From positions 1-20,251 of IMG/VR virus record IMGVR_UViG_3300008110_001741: a stretch of DNA of 20,251 nt. One strand, given 5' to 3'. Shown here one piece after another: positions 12,545-18,736 of this stretch. Under the pieces are notes generated by a model. The model was given only the letters and a program-made list of their open reading frames with translations, had not been told where the DNA came from and did not search any database. Position numbers and translations under genes: made by a program. Source of the stretch: a virus. The number at the start of each line of letters is the position of its first letter. Positions within the stretch are counted from its first letter, which is position 1.

Positions 12545-12860
12545 TACCTATCTCCCGGATTTTTTGTTGTCTGATTTCTATGGCATTGTAACGTAGTCTT
12601 TGGTTAACCTCTAACTTGTACCCGTAATGATTTTCTAGGTAATTTTTGATTTCTTGGTATTCAATCTCTTTAGCAGGTTTTGAGTTTTTGATTACCTCCG
12701 CAGGGTCACAAGCACCATGTTCACCTACCCATTCCCACGCACTACAAGTATAACTTGACATTGTTCCAATATCTTCAGGGAATATTGCGATAATTCCTTG
12801 TTCTTTGTCCACCGACTTATTCCATTTACGGAATATTACTTTAGTGATTTCAGTCTCCAT
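12525..12860 (-). CDS. VIFRKW-family conserved hypothetical, copy 1
   Basis: 111 residues, paralogue of the gene at 12212 (KVIFRKWNKSVDKEQGIIAI, FPEDI, WVGEHGACDPAEVIKNSKPA, YLENHYGYKLEVNQRL). Its cysteine-containing SYTCSAW segment matches LDCDSW of copy 2. First gene after the promoter at 12890, so probably head of an operon reaching 10815. AGGAG is about 9 nt before ATG. Confidence 0.75.
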   Translation of the reverse strand: METEITKVIFRKWNKSVDKEQGIIAIFPEDIGTMSSYTCSAWEWVGEHGACDPAEVIKNSKPAKEIEYQEIKNYLENHYGYKLEVNQRLRYNAIEIRQQKIREIGNGHSKN

Positions 12861-12889
12861 TTATTTACTCCTAACTTACTAATGTCTCT

Positions 12890-12943
12890 ATTATGTCACA
12901 ATCTGCATTACTTGTCAAGTGTGTCAAATTCTAAACTGTCCCC
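12890..12943 (-). promoter_or_regulatory. promoter of the 12860-10815 gene run, palindrome abutting -35
   Basis: -35 TTGACA (12913-12918), 17-bp spacer, -10 CATAAT (12890-12895). A degenerate palindrome (12920-12943) lies 1 bp from the -35 box and overlaps the 3' end of the next gene. Confidence 0.75.
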
Positions 12944-13216
12944 GAATTTACCATTAAATTTTTTGACCCCTGAAAAGGTTCTTTTGCAGTCCTTACATTG
13001 AAACATTGGGTATTTCTCTCCCTTAGCTGTTTCTTTATACGCCCTGATTACCACATCATAACTTCCACAATGTGGACACTGGCGACCCTCTAGAATTTTG
13101 TAGAACTTATCACAGGTACTCAGAAATTCTTGATCTGTTACTGTTTTGTTACCCCATTCTACTATTAATGGTAACAATCTCTTTACTAACGGTTCTCTCG
13201 AATGTGACGGTGACAT
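12908..13216 (-). CDS. zinc-ribbon protein, IS1 InsA-like
   Basis: 102 residues. Four cysteines form C47-x-x-C50 and C74-x-x-C77 (CPHCGS and CKDCKRTFS), the zinc ribbon at the N-terminus of IS1-type InsA and related transposase-associated proteins. Here the ribbon is near the C-terminus and no helix-turn-helix or catalytic domain follows, so this is a stand-alone zinc-binding, probably DNA-binding protein or a fragment of a transposase system. AGGAG lies 7 nt before ATG. Own promoter. Its last codons overlap the palindrome and -35 region of the downstream operon. Confidence 0.65.
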   Translation of the reverse strand: MSPSHSREPLVKRLLPLIVEWGNKTVTDQEFLSTCDKFYKILEGRQCPHCGSYDVVIRAYKETAKGEKYPMFQCKDCKRTFSGVKKFNGKFGDSLEFDTLDK

Positions 13217-13246
13217 TTTAGCTCCTGTTTCTTTGCTTATGTACCT

Positions 13247-13305
13247 ATTATGGCATTCTTTAACTTCTTTGTCAATTTGTTTGTGACACTTTTCAAATTG
13301 GCATA
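13247..13305 (-). promoter_or_regulatory. promoter and palindrome for the zinc-ribbon gene
   Basis: -35 TTGACA (13270-13275), 17-bp spacer, -10 CATAAT (13247-13252). Palindrome at 13282-13305, gap 6 bp. Confidence 0.85.
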
Positions 13306-13342
13306 TCTTTGTTCTCTCTACGTTACTTTCCTTTTTTATGTA

Positions 13343-13386
13343 ACCCCCCCCCCTATTTTGGTATTTTTAAATTACCTTTTCGGGGG
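13343..13386 (-). terminator. nested hairpin after the second WFRILG-family gene
   Basis: Outer stem CCCCC/GGGGG and inner stem GGTA/TACC, with a run of ten C on the plus strand at 13344-13353. It matches the hairpin at 13939-13976 in place and design. Probable terminator or mRNA 3' structure. Confidence 0.5.
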
Positions 13387-13413
13387 TGTTCTCAGGATTT
13401 ATTGAGGTTTATA

Positions 13414-13806
13414 CTATTCCTCATCACCATACATTGCTTCATACATTGCCTCTTGGTAACTAAGCATTATTTCTCGATACTTAGCATAGTTTGTATCGTC
13501 TTCCCAATCTAGACTAAAATAACTTCCATCACTTAGCTCAATCTGACAATCATAATCCGTTACAGAACTAAAATCAGGATTCCAAAAGCCTTGTGGGTCA
13601 TAAATATCGGCGGCCAACAACCATTGGTTTATCACCTCTCTCGCTTCTTTTTCGGATTCTCCTAATCCTAATCCTAAGTTTTCTAATTCTCCTATGTCAT
13701 ACTTGTTTAACTCTATGTCCAGTGTACAAGTCTTACCAAACCAATCTTGCCCTAGTATTCTGAACCATGTTACATCCCCGTTATCGAGTGCCTTTGTGTA
13801 AGTCAT
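13414..13806 (-). CDS. WFRILG-family hypothetical protein, copy 2
   Basis: 130 residues, closely similar to the protein at 5162 over almost its whole length (WFRILGQDWFGKTCTLDIEL, GELENLGLGLGESEKEAREV, SSVTDYDCQIELSDGSYFSL). It has a different start (MTYTKALDNGDV) and an extra C-terminal repeat EAMYEAMYGDEE. Soluble and acidic. AGGAG is 9 nt from ATG. Function unknown. Own promoter. Confidence 0.75.
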   Translation of the reverse strand: MTYTKALDNGDVTWFRILGQDWFGKTCTLDIELNKYDIGELENLGLGLGESEKEAREVINQWLLAADIYDPQGFWNPDFSSVTDYDCQIELSDGSYFSLDWEDDTNYAKYREIMLSYQEAMYEAMYGDEE

Positions 13807-13841
13807 TTTTGTTACTCCTGTGTTTCTTTGCTTATGTACCT

Positions 13842-13900
13842 ATTATGGCATCCTTCATCTACTTTGTCAACTTGTTTGTGACACTTTTCAAATTGGCATA
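13842..13900 (-). promoter_or_regulatory. promoter and palindrome for WFRILG-family copy 2
   Basis: -35 TTGACA (13865-13870), 17-bp spacer, -10 CATAAT (13842-13847). Palindrome at 13877-13900, gap 6 bp. This segment is a near copy of the one at 13247-13305. Confidence 0.85.
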
Positions 13901-13938
13901 TCTTTGTCCTCTCTATGTTACTTTACTTTTTTATGTAA

Positions 13939-13976
13939 CCCCCTATTTTGGTCTTTTTTAATTACCACTTCGGGGG
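13939..13976 (-). terminator. nested hairpin after the third WFRILG-family gene
   Basis: Outer CCCCC/GGGGG (13939-13943 with 13972-13976) and inner GGT/ACC. Same design as 13343-13386. Confidence 0.5.
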
Positions 13977-14010
13977 TTTTCTCAGGATTTTTTGAGGTTT
14001 ATACTAATCC

Positions 14011-14340
14011 TCATAACCACGGTAGATTGGCTAAACGACCCGTGCAGTCCATATATTCCCACTCGCTATCTTCGTTTAGCCAATCTAACGTAACATTACT
14101 CCCATCTCCTAACTCTATGTCAGCTTCAAAGTCTAAGATTATTTGAAAATCCCCGCTATTCTTTGCTAACCATCCTTCAATTACCTCTCTTTTTTGTTCT
14201 TTGCTCAATTCCGCACTTAATCCTGAGTCTTCTAAATTACCTACGTCATAGCGTTTTAACTCTTTAAACATTGCACAAGTCTGCCCGTACCAATTTAATC
14301 CTACGATTCTGATTATGCTTATGATTTCTGTGTACTTCAT
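14011..14340 (-). CDS. WFRILG-family hypothetical protein, distant copy 3
   Basis: 109 residues. The order of motifs matches the other two copies but is diverged: IRIVGLNWYGQTCAMFKELK, YDVGNLEDSGLSAELSKEQK, REVIEGWLAKN, ADIELGDGSNVTLDW. The YDV-G-L-E core and the ELSDG/ELGDG strand are the shared signature. AGGAGG is 6 nt before ATG, stronger than in the other copies. Own promoter. Confidence 0.7.
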   Translation of the reverse strand: MKYTEIISIIRIVGLNWYGQTCAMFKELKRYDVGNLEDSGLSAELSKEQKREVIEGWLAKNSGDFQIILDFEADIELGDGSNVTLDWLNEDSEWEYMDCTGRLANLPWL

Positions 14341-14374
14341 TTTTGACCTCCTATGGTCTTTTCTCTATGTACCT

Positions 14375-14434
14375 ATTATGTCACTATTTATCTTGACTTG
14401 TCCCGCTCTAGTGGACACTTTCAGAATTGGCACA
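14375..14434 (-). promoter_or_regulatory. promoter and palindrome for WFRILG-family copy 3
   Basis: -10 CATAAT (14375-14380) with a weaker -35 GGGACA at 18 bp (14399-14404). A palindrome-like GGACAC...TTGGCACA ends at 14434, about 6-7 bp from the -35. Confidence 0.65.
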
Positions 14435-14563
14435 CATCTCCTATTTTTCCTCTATATATATATATTCCATTTTTTAACCGTCTTTCACCTCACAGTAGCT
14501 CGTCCTTTACCCTCTTTGATAGGGTTAGAAACATCATTTTATCTGGTTTTCCCTGTGATAGCT

Positions 14564-14657
14564 AGTGGTCTAAGTATTTATACTCATAGTATCCATGTCC
14601 TAACCTTTATTACAAGTGGTCTAAGTATTTATACTTATAGTATGCCTGTCCTAACCT
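14564..14657. repeat. direct repeat GTGGTCTAAGTATTTATAC, two copies
   Basis: Copies at 14564-14607 and 14615-14657, 51 bp apart, ending GTCCTAACCT. A third diverged copy is at 14947-14984. Confidence 0.85.
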
Positions 14658-14682
14658 AACCTTTTTTGTTTCTTACTCGCTC

Positions 14683-14845
14683 GTGGCTCGAACCCCAATT
14701 TTACCCCTGCATTTCTTTTAATTTTTTAGCTTTTTTTTTTTACATTGGCGCAAACTCTATTTTTACCCCTGCATTTCTTTTTCTTTTTTAGCTTTTCTTA
14801 CACATGGCGCAAACTCCAATTTTGCCCCTGCATTTCTTTTTATCA
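14683..14845. repeat. ~60-bp repeat with CCCCTGCATTTCTTTT core, three copies
   Basis: Copies begin near 14683, 14747 and 14806. Each holds GGC(T/G)C(G/A)AA, a T-rich stretch, CCCCTGCATTTCTTTT and a T-rich tail with TTTTTTAGC. The CCTGCAT word also appears in linkers of the palindromic arrays. Confidence 0.85.
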
Positions 14846-15040
14846 CAAGGAGGTTGTGATTTGTGTCACAGGGTTTTGAATTGTATGACTTTTGTGTGAC
14901 ATTCATATTGCAATTTTGTGTCACAGGTTTTGAGCCTTTGTGTGTGTGGTCTAGGTATTTATACTCATGGCATCCCTGTCCTGCCCTCCCCTTAATTTGT
15001 AGACTAAAGTATTCACAGGTTTAGAGTCTTTGTGTAAAAT

Positions 15041-15059
15041 GAGAATGATTATCATTCTC
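15041..15059. promoter_or_regulatory. Fur-box palindrome 1
   Basis: GAGAATGATTATCATTCTC is a perfect 9-1-9 palindrome and agrees closely with the classical 19-bp Fur box GATAATGATAATCATTATC. Confidence 0.7.
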
Positions 15060-15083
15060 AGGTTTTAGGACTTTGTGTAAAAT

Positions 15084-15102
15084 GAGAATGATTATCATTC
15101 TC
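15084..15102. promoter_or_regulatory. Fur-box palindrome 2
   Basis: An identical 19-bp palindrome 43 bp downstream of the first, within the same tandem repeat. No obvious promoter or gene start lies next to either. Confidence 0.7.
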
Positions 15103-15198
15103 AGGTTTTACGACTTTGTGTGTGTCACCCTCCCGCTTTCCTTTCTCTCTATCTCTTCTTTTTACTTTCACCCCTTTTCTCATTTTTCTCTCATATTT

Positions 15199-15329
15199 CT
15201 CTCATCTGGCATTATTGGTACTTTTTACCATAATTGCTTTTTCATATTTTTCTCATTTTTCTTTCATAATTCTCTCATCTGGCATTATTGGTACTTTTTA
15301 CCATAATTGCTTTCTCATATTTTTCTCAT
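15199..15329. repeat. 73-bp tandem repeat, two copies
   Basis: CTCATCTGGCATTATTGGTA is followed by CTTTTTACCATAATTGCTTT in both copies (starts at 15201 and 15274), ending TCATATTTTTCTCAT. TGGTA/TACCA could form a small hairpin in each. Confidence 0.85.
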
Positions 15330-15360
15330 GGGTCGACCTTCTTTTATTCTTATCTAAATA

Positions 15361-15390
15361 TACCATAAGCTTGATAGAAAGCTTATGGTA
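15361..15390 (-). terminator. perfect hairpin after the 15397 gene
   Basis: TACCATAAGCTT (15361-15372) and AAGCTTATGGTA (15379-15390) around GATAGA: 12 perfect base pairs. There is no long U-run on the minus strand, so it may be a protein site or mobile-element end; the same word recurs at 15898-15909. Confidence 0.6.
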
Positions 15391-15396
15391 AGAAGT

Positions 15397-15858
15397 CTAA
15401 AGATTTTTTGGGATACCAGTCTTTACACCAAAACCTATAGCCCAACCTTTATAAAAGTTAAATTTAGTAGTATCAATATAAAGAGGAAACCCTAATACTT
15501 CCCAGCATTCTAATAGTCTTGGCACGTCAACAGTCTGAGCCTTATAATTTGTTCCTGTTTCAGTAATAAGAAATTTTTCAAAAATTTCTGGTGCGATGTA
15601 AACACGAAGGCTAGGAACATCAGCATGAGTTGAAAACAAATTATCAGACTCTTCGGCTAATTCAGAGGTAATCCCGACTGAAATATCGGTTACAAGCAAT
15701 TCTTTAATAACTGAATCGCTTCCACCAGGAAAAACCCTTGCAATAAATCTAACAATATACTCAGGTTTTAATTCTACAACTTGATCTTTGACAATCTTTC
15801 CAGCTACACTATAAACAGGAGCATTAAAATTTAGTTGTACTTTTGGAGAATTAGACAT
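15397..15858 (-). CDS. hypothetical protein
   Basis: 153 residues. The start VQLNFNAPVYSVAGKIVKDQ resembles the NFNAPV(Y/F)GVAG-GDQ patch seen at the start of some cyanobacterial effector-type proteins; that is a weak memory, not a family call. The rest is strand-rich (IVRFIARVFPGGSDSVIKEL, VPSLRVYIAPEIFEKFLI) with a C-terminus KFNFYKGWAIGFGVKTGIP. No membrane segment. Base use differs from the repeat cassettes. A 14-bp direct repeat (ATACCATAAGCTT) lies on each side, so it may have been inserted as a unit. Upstream AACTTAAG is a weak ribosome site. Confidence 0.6.
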   Translation of the reverse strand: MSNSPKVQLNFNAPVYSVAGKIVKDQVVELKPEYIVRFIARVFPGGSDSVIKELLVTDISVGITSELAEESDNLFSTHADVPSLRVYIAPEIFEKFLITETGTNYKAQTVDVPRLLECWEVLGFPLYIDTTKFNFYKGWAIGFGVKTGIPKNL

Positions 15859-15895
15859 AACTTAAGGCAGAAAAAGATGCTAAACTATATTTAGT

Positions 15896-15909
15896 TATAC
15901 CATAAGCTT
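15896..15909. repeat. second copy of the ATACCATAAGCTT direct repeat
   Basis: Matches 15359-15372. It lies between the start of the 15397 gene and the divergent 31-residue ORF, close to the expected promoters of both. Confidence 0.6.
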
Positions 15910-15916
15910 ACAGGAA

Positions 15917-16012
15917 ATGTCAAGTAAAAAGCCTAGAAATTATTATACTCTTAAAGTCCGTACCTCATTATCTGAATATGAAAGACTAAAAAAATACTGT
16001 GATAAGGTTTAA
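15917..16012 (+). CDS. 31-residue peptide, possibly truncated ribbon-helix-helix protein
   Basis: Reads MSSKKPRNYYTLKVRTSLSE then YERLKKYCDKV. The YTLKVRTSLSEYERLKKYC stretch resembles the beta strand and first helix of small ribbon-helix-helix regulators, but the second helix is missing because of the stop at 16010. AGGAA lies 2-3 nt before ATG, a poor spacing. It is divergent from the 15397 gene and next to its repeat word. Could be a remnant. Confidence 0.35.
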   Translation: MSSKKPRNYYTLKVRTSLSEYERLKKYCDKV

Positions 16013-16218
16013 TAGCCTAACCCAAATTAGCTCTGAAACACTTCTCAAGGGTAAAATGCCCAAAAATACGCAATTTTTTCGGTTTTGAGTTTTGAGTAAG
16101 ATTAGCAATTAAGTTGCAATCACCAAAACCTTCAAGTCTAATCCTTAGCTAATTTCTTAATTTTAGCCTCAATAGGCTGTCTAGCTTTTTTTAGGTAGTT
16201 TAGTATTTCCGTCCTATA
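16013..16218. other. gene-free stretch
   Basis: No ORF of note. A small stem AGCCT-CAAT-AGGCT at 16165-16178 is followed within 6 bp by a T-run and could stop plus-strand transcription. Confidence 0.4.
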
Positions 16219-16847
16219 GTGACACCTTAAGTGTACTACTTTGTGAAAATCAATAAAACTCAATCATATCAAGGGTTTTGTAATTTTGAGACAGTTTAAA
16301 TACTGTTTAAAAATCAATAAAACCTAATCACAGTATAGGTTTAGTCTGTTTTGTACTATGTAGTGGGGGGGATAACTTTATTTTTTTTATGATAGGGGTA
16401 TCTAATCAACACAGTGAAAAACCCCTAAAAAAAGCTTTTCGTACCTTTTGAGAGCATTTGGAAGCTACAAGTACCTTTGAGTACCTTTCGTTTATAGCTT
16501 TAACAATTTGTCTTGTTTTAAAAAGCTTTGCAAGTTTTTGATGTTCGGGCTTTAAAGGACTGGGTGATAGGTATAATTACTTAGGTACAAATACTTAAAC
16601 CACTGGCCTATCCTTTCTTGTGAGTAGTTCACTCGTTTTTAATCCTTTCACTCTCGGTCTTTCTCCAATTGCTACTTTTTAACACCTTAAAGACATTTTT
16701 ACCCGTTTAGGCTATATTCACTCTCTTAATAAGACTGTAAGGTTTACAGGGCTATTTTCTACCCCTTCCTCACACTCCAACCCCCTTAGACAATACCACG
16801 TTTACCCTATTAGGCCATGTTAAGCATATTAAAACATAAGGAAAAAA

Positions 16848-16922
16848 ATGTTAAAAGTGTTGAAATCCTCTCTGAGAAAGGCTTTAGGGTGGGAAATCTT
16901 TTGGAAAAAGAAAAATCTTTAA
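16848..16922 (+). CDS. 24-residue basic amphipathic peptide (doubtful)
   Basis: MLKVLKSSLRKALGWEIFWK then KKNL, with AAGGA 7 nt before ATG. The pattern of leucines, aromatics and lysines resembles small membrane-active peptides. It lies in the centre of element 2 immediately before the RNA promoter. It has no counterpart that I can see in element 1. Could be chance. Confidence 0.25.
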   Translation: MLKVLKSSLRKALGWEIFWKKKNL

Positions 16923-16930
16923 AAAACCTC

Positions 16931-16959
16931 TTGACATTTCGCTCAAAACCGTATATGAT
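16931..16959 (+). promoter_or_regulatory. promoter inside inverted-repeat element 2
   Basis: TTGACA (16931-16936), 17-bp spacer, TATGAT (16954-16959). Better than the counterpart in element 1. No protein-coding ORF follows with confidence. Confidence 0.65.
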
Positions 16960-16965
16960 ATAAGC

Positions 16966-17105
16966 ATGGATACGAGACTAGGAATTACCCTAGGGTCTTG
17001 AAACATTTAACCTAACAAAAAAAAAAGATATAATATATATAGATATGCCAGATTTTTGTGTAAAAATTGGCTGAAACCTATGCAGTGTAAGGGTTTCACG
17101 GTTTA
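16966..17105 (+). ncRNA. putative small structured RNA, copy 2
   Basis: Three stems in order: CTAGG/CCTAG (16978-16993), GCCA-G-ATTTTT/AAAAATTGGC with one bulged G (about 17047-17071), and TGAAACC/GGTTTCA (about 17073-17100). The first stem and the following GGT-TT-AA-AACCTA words are kept in element 1. The ends are estimated. Confidence 0.4.
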
Positions 17106-17559
17106 GTATAAGGAGTGGTCAAAGAACAAAACCTTGAAAACACATTAAAAAAGATGACCTACGCCAAAACACAACTAATTGGGAAACTAAATCTTCAAAG
17201 GTACTTAAAGGTACTCGTAGCTTCCAAATACTCTCAAAAGGTACTTGTTTCTCATTTTAGAGGAAAAACCACTGTGTTGATTAGATACCCCTATCATAAA
17301 AAAAAATAAAGTTATCCCCCCCACTACATAGTACAAAACAGACTAAACCTATACTGTGATTAGGTTTTATTGATTTTTAAACAGTATTTAAACTGTCCCA
17401 AAAATTTAAAACCCTTGATATGACTGAATCTTATTGATTTTTACTGAGTAGTACAGGTTAGGTGTCACATTCTAAGTATCAAAAAGGGGTTCACACTTGT
17501 TCAGGAATAGATTTAAGGTTAACTATTAAAGGGGTTAACTGAGCGAATAAAGACAGATT

Positions 17560-17589
17560 TTGACAAATATAGTTATGTAAACTTAAAAT
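17560..17589 (+). promoter_or_regulatory. promoter of the 17620 helix-turn-helix gene
   Basis: TTGACA (17560-17565), 18-bp spacer, TAAAAT (17584-17589). GTTAAC occurs twice just upstream (17519 and 17534). Confidence 0.5.
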
Positions 17590-17619
17590 TTAGGTGTCAC
17601 AGTTGAGGTAATTTTTTCG

Positions 17620-18108
17620 ATGAAAGCAAAAACAAATAAAACCAAAGAAGAAATCAAAACACAGACAGAAACGTTGTTTGAAATCTATAAGCTAGGGGGA
17701 GTATCGGTTAGAAGTTTAGCTGAAAGATATGGAATCCCGTGGACAACATTAAGAGACAGATTTAAAAATAGGTATGGAAAAATCTATACAAAGTATAGGG
17801 CAGATGAGGGTACGGTGCATGGAATCATAAAAGAACACTTGACCAAATTAAAAGGAAAACAATTAAAGGAGGTTTCTGATTGGTATAAAGAACATAAACA
17901 GGAATTATTGTTAATGTCGTTAGATGACCAATTAAACCCAAATAGTACGAAAATATACACAGAACATCGTATGGATACGGAAACAAAAGCTCAATGCAGA
18001 TTGCCGTATAGTTTAGGAGATTCCCCATATTTAACTGGAAAATATGAACCAACAATTGATGGTGAAGAAATAGAAGGGGATTTGCCAATATCTTGGTGGA
18101 CAGATTGA
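17620..18108 (+). CDS. helix-turn-helix protein (homeodomain-like)
   Basis: 162 residues. Residues about 13-52 form a Psq/homeodomain-like helix-turn-helix: TETLFEIYKLGGVSVRSLAE, RYGIPWTTLRDRFKNRYG. The rest is polar with a possible helical patch (KEHLTKLKGKQLKEVSDWYK) and an acidic, aromatic end (EIEGDLPISWWTD). Such N-termini occur in terminase small subunits, resolvase-like and transposase-related regulators, with no catalytic motifs here. Weak ribosome site GAGG 12 nt from ATG. It is the first gene of a plus-strand group and could be the regulator of its neighbourhood; the target is unknown. Confidence 0.6.
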   Translation: MKAKTNKTKEEIKTQTETLFEIYKLGGVSVRSLAERYGIPWTTLRDRFKNRYGKIYTKYRADEGTVHGIIKEHLTKLKGKQLKEVSDWYKEHKQELLLMSLDDQLNPNSTKIYTEHRMDTETKAQCRLPYSLGDSPYLTGKYEPTIDGEEIEGDLPISWWTD

Positions 18109-18196
18109 TAAAATCGCCCAAATTGATATGTAGGTGCGAAACGTTTAGACGTTTACCCCAAATTCCACGTTATTTTTTAAAGTAGGTGATTCAAAT

Positions 18197-18496
18197 ATGC
18201 CTTTAGTTTATACCCCCGCAGTCAAAGGGGGAGCAAATCCAGCCAGTGGTAGCTATCTACTTGACCCCCAATATGTAAATAGTGGTGTAGATATTCTCCG
18301 GGCAACCTATGGTTACAATATTAATGGTTCGGCAAATGCTGACCAATTATTGCAACGAGACGCTATTTTAGCTATTCTTGAATTTGCTCTTAAAGATACC
18401 GCTTTTGTAAATGCTATTCAGGCTGTTGCGGCTGGTGCTGGGGTCACTACTCCTGCTAGTTTTGTTAGCGCCTGTGTGACTAAACTTACAGCTTAG
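18197..18496 (+). CDS. small alanine/glycine-rich hypothetical protein
   Basis: 99 residues. Starts MPLVYTPAVKGGANPASGSY, then LLDPQYVNSGVDILRATYG, and a helical C-terminal half (AILAILEFALKDTAFVNAIQ, AVAAGAGVTTPASF). More GC-rich and Ala/Gly-rich than the minus-strand genes, so probably of different origin. AGGTGA lies 7 nt before ATG. A strong terminator follows at 18521. Not recognised; small phage-structure-like or secreted bacteriocin-like proteins have similar composition, but no leader or GG-cleavage motif is visible. Confidence 0.6.
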   Translation: MPLVYTPAVKGGANPASGSYLLDPQYVNSGVDILRATYGYNINGSANADQLLQRDAILAILEFALKDTAFVNAIQAVAAGAGVTTPASFVSACVTKLTA

Positions 18497-18520
18497 TTTG
18501 CTCCTGTGTTTTTCTCAAAA

Positions 18521-18552
18521 AGCCAATTCTGTAGGGGATTGGCTCTTTTTTA
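18521..18552 (+). terminator. rho-independent terminator
   Basis: AGCCAAT (18521-18527) and ATTGGCT (18538-18544), then C and seven T. Confidence 0.85.
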
Positions 18553-18565
18553 AGGATAAAAAAAA

Positions 18566-18736
18566 ATGGAATTAATTTTATTAACTGGCTTGATTTTAGG
18601 TTTTTTTATCGTTTTGTTTGGTATGTTTTTAGTGACAGTGATTGCCATTAACAAAAAAGATGAAGAAGACTTTGCGCCAACAATGGACGATGAGATTGAT
18701 AATTTTATCATGATGAGTCAAGCGAATGATAACTGA
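18566..18736 (+). CDS. small single-pass membrane protein
   Basis: 56 residues. An N-terminal hydrophobic segment (MELILLTGLILGFFIVLFGM through VTVIAI) is followed by an acidic tail KKDEEDFAPTMDDEIDNF. AAGGA is 10 nt before ATG. It begins just after the terminator at 18521, so it needs its own promoter or read-through. Convergent with the FGE-like gene at 18755, only 18 bp away. Not recognised. Confidence 0.55.
   Translation: MELILLTGLILGFFIVLFGMFLVTVIAINKKDEEDFAPTMDDEIDNFIMMSQANDN

Larger units (their letters stand above)
14920..15126. repeat. CAGGTTTTGAG-CTTTGTGT repeat, four copies
   Basis: Copies begin near 14923, 15017, 15059 and 15102; a weaker one is near 14877. The two middle copies carry the Fur-box palindromes. 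Confidence 0.75.
14435..15360. other. gene-free repeat-rich region
   Basis: No credible coding region: frames here are low-complexity and follow pyrimidine runs. It consists of successive short tandem repeats, listed separately, plus a TA-rich tract near 14453-14466 and the inverted repeat ATCACAA-GGAGG-TTGTGAT at 14842-14860. Confidence 0.7.
16219..17468. repeat. long inverted-repeat element, copy 2
   Basis: Left arm 16219-16498 and right arm 17197-17468, about 275 bp each. The arms share the core of element 1: GTACTATGTAGTGGGGGGGA followed by TAACTTTA and T-run, two AATCAATAAAAC motifs per arm, ATATCAAGGGTTTT, and outer GTGTAC/GTAC. They extend further inwards with GGGTATCTAATCAACACAGT and GTACCTTTTGAGAG. 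The ~700-bp centre contains a promoter, the conserved hairpin region and a 24-codon ORF. Outer ends carry GTGACACC. No transposase. Confidence 0.85.

Noticed and set aside
12798-14659. Several plus-strand ORFs
   Set aside because: They lie antisense to well-supported minus-strand genes and contain the conserved promoters read backwards.
15073-15391. Two overlapping hydrophobic plus-strand ORFs
   Set aside because: They are translations of tandem repeats; two frames give the same kind of low-complexity protein.
17115-17309. 64-residue plus-strand ORF in element 2
   Set aside because: GTG start directly against AAGGA, and the frame runs into the inverted-repeat arm; no counterpart in element 1.
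16219-17468. Known IS element or group II intron
   Set aside because: No transposase or reverse transcriptase frame in the centre; arms are far longer than usual IS ends.
17825-18121. Minus-strand ORF opposite the helix-turn-helix gene
   Set aside because: Shadow of the 17620 coding region without ribosome site.
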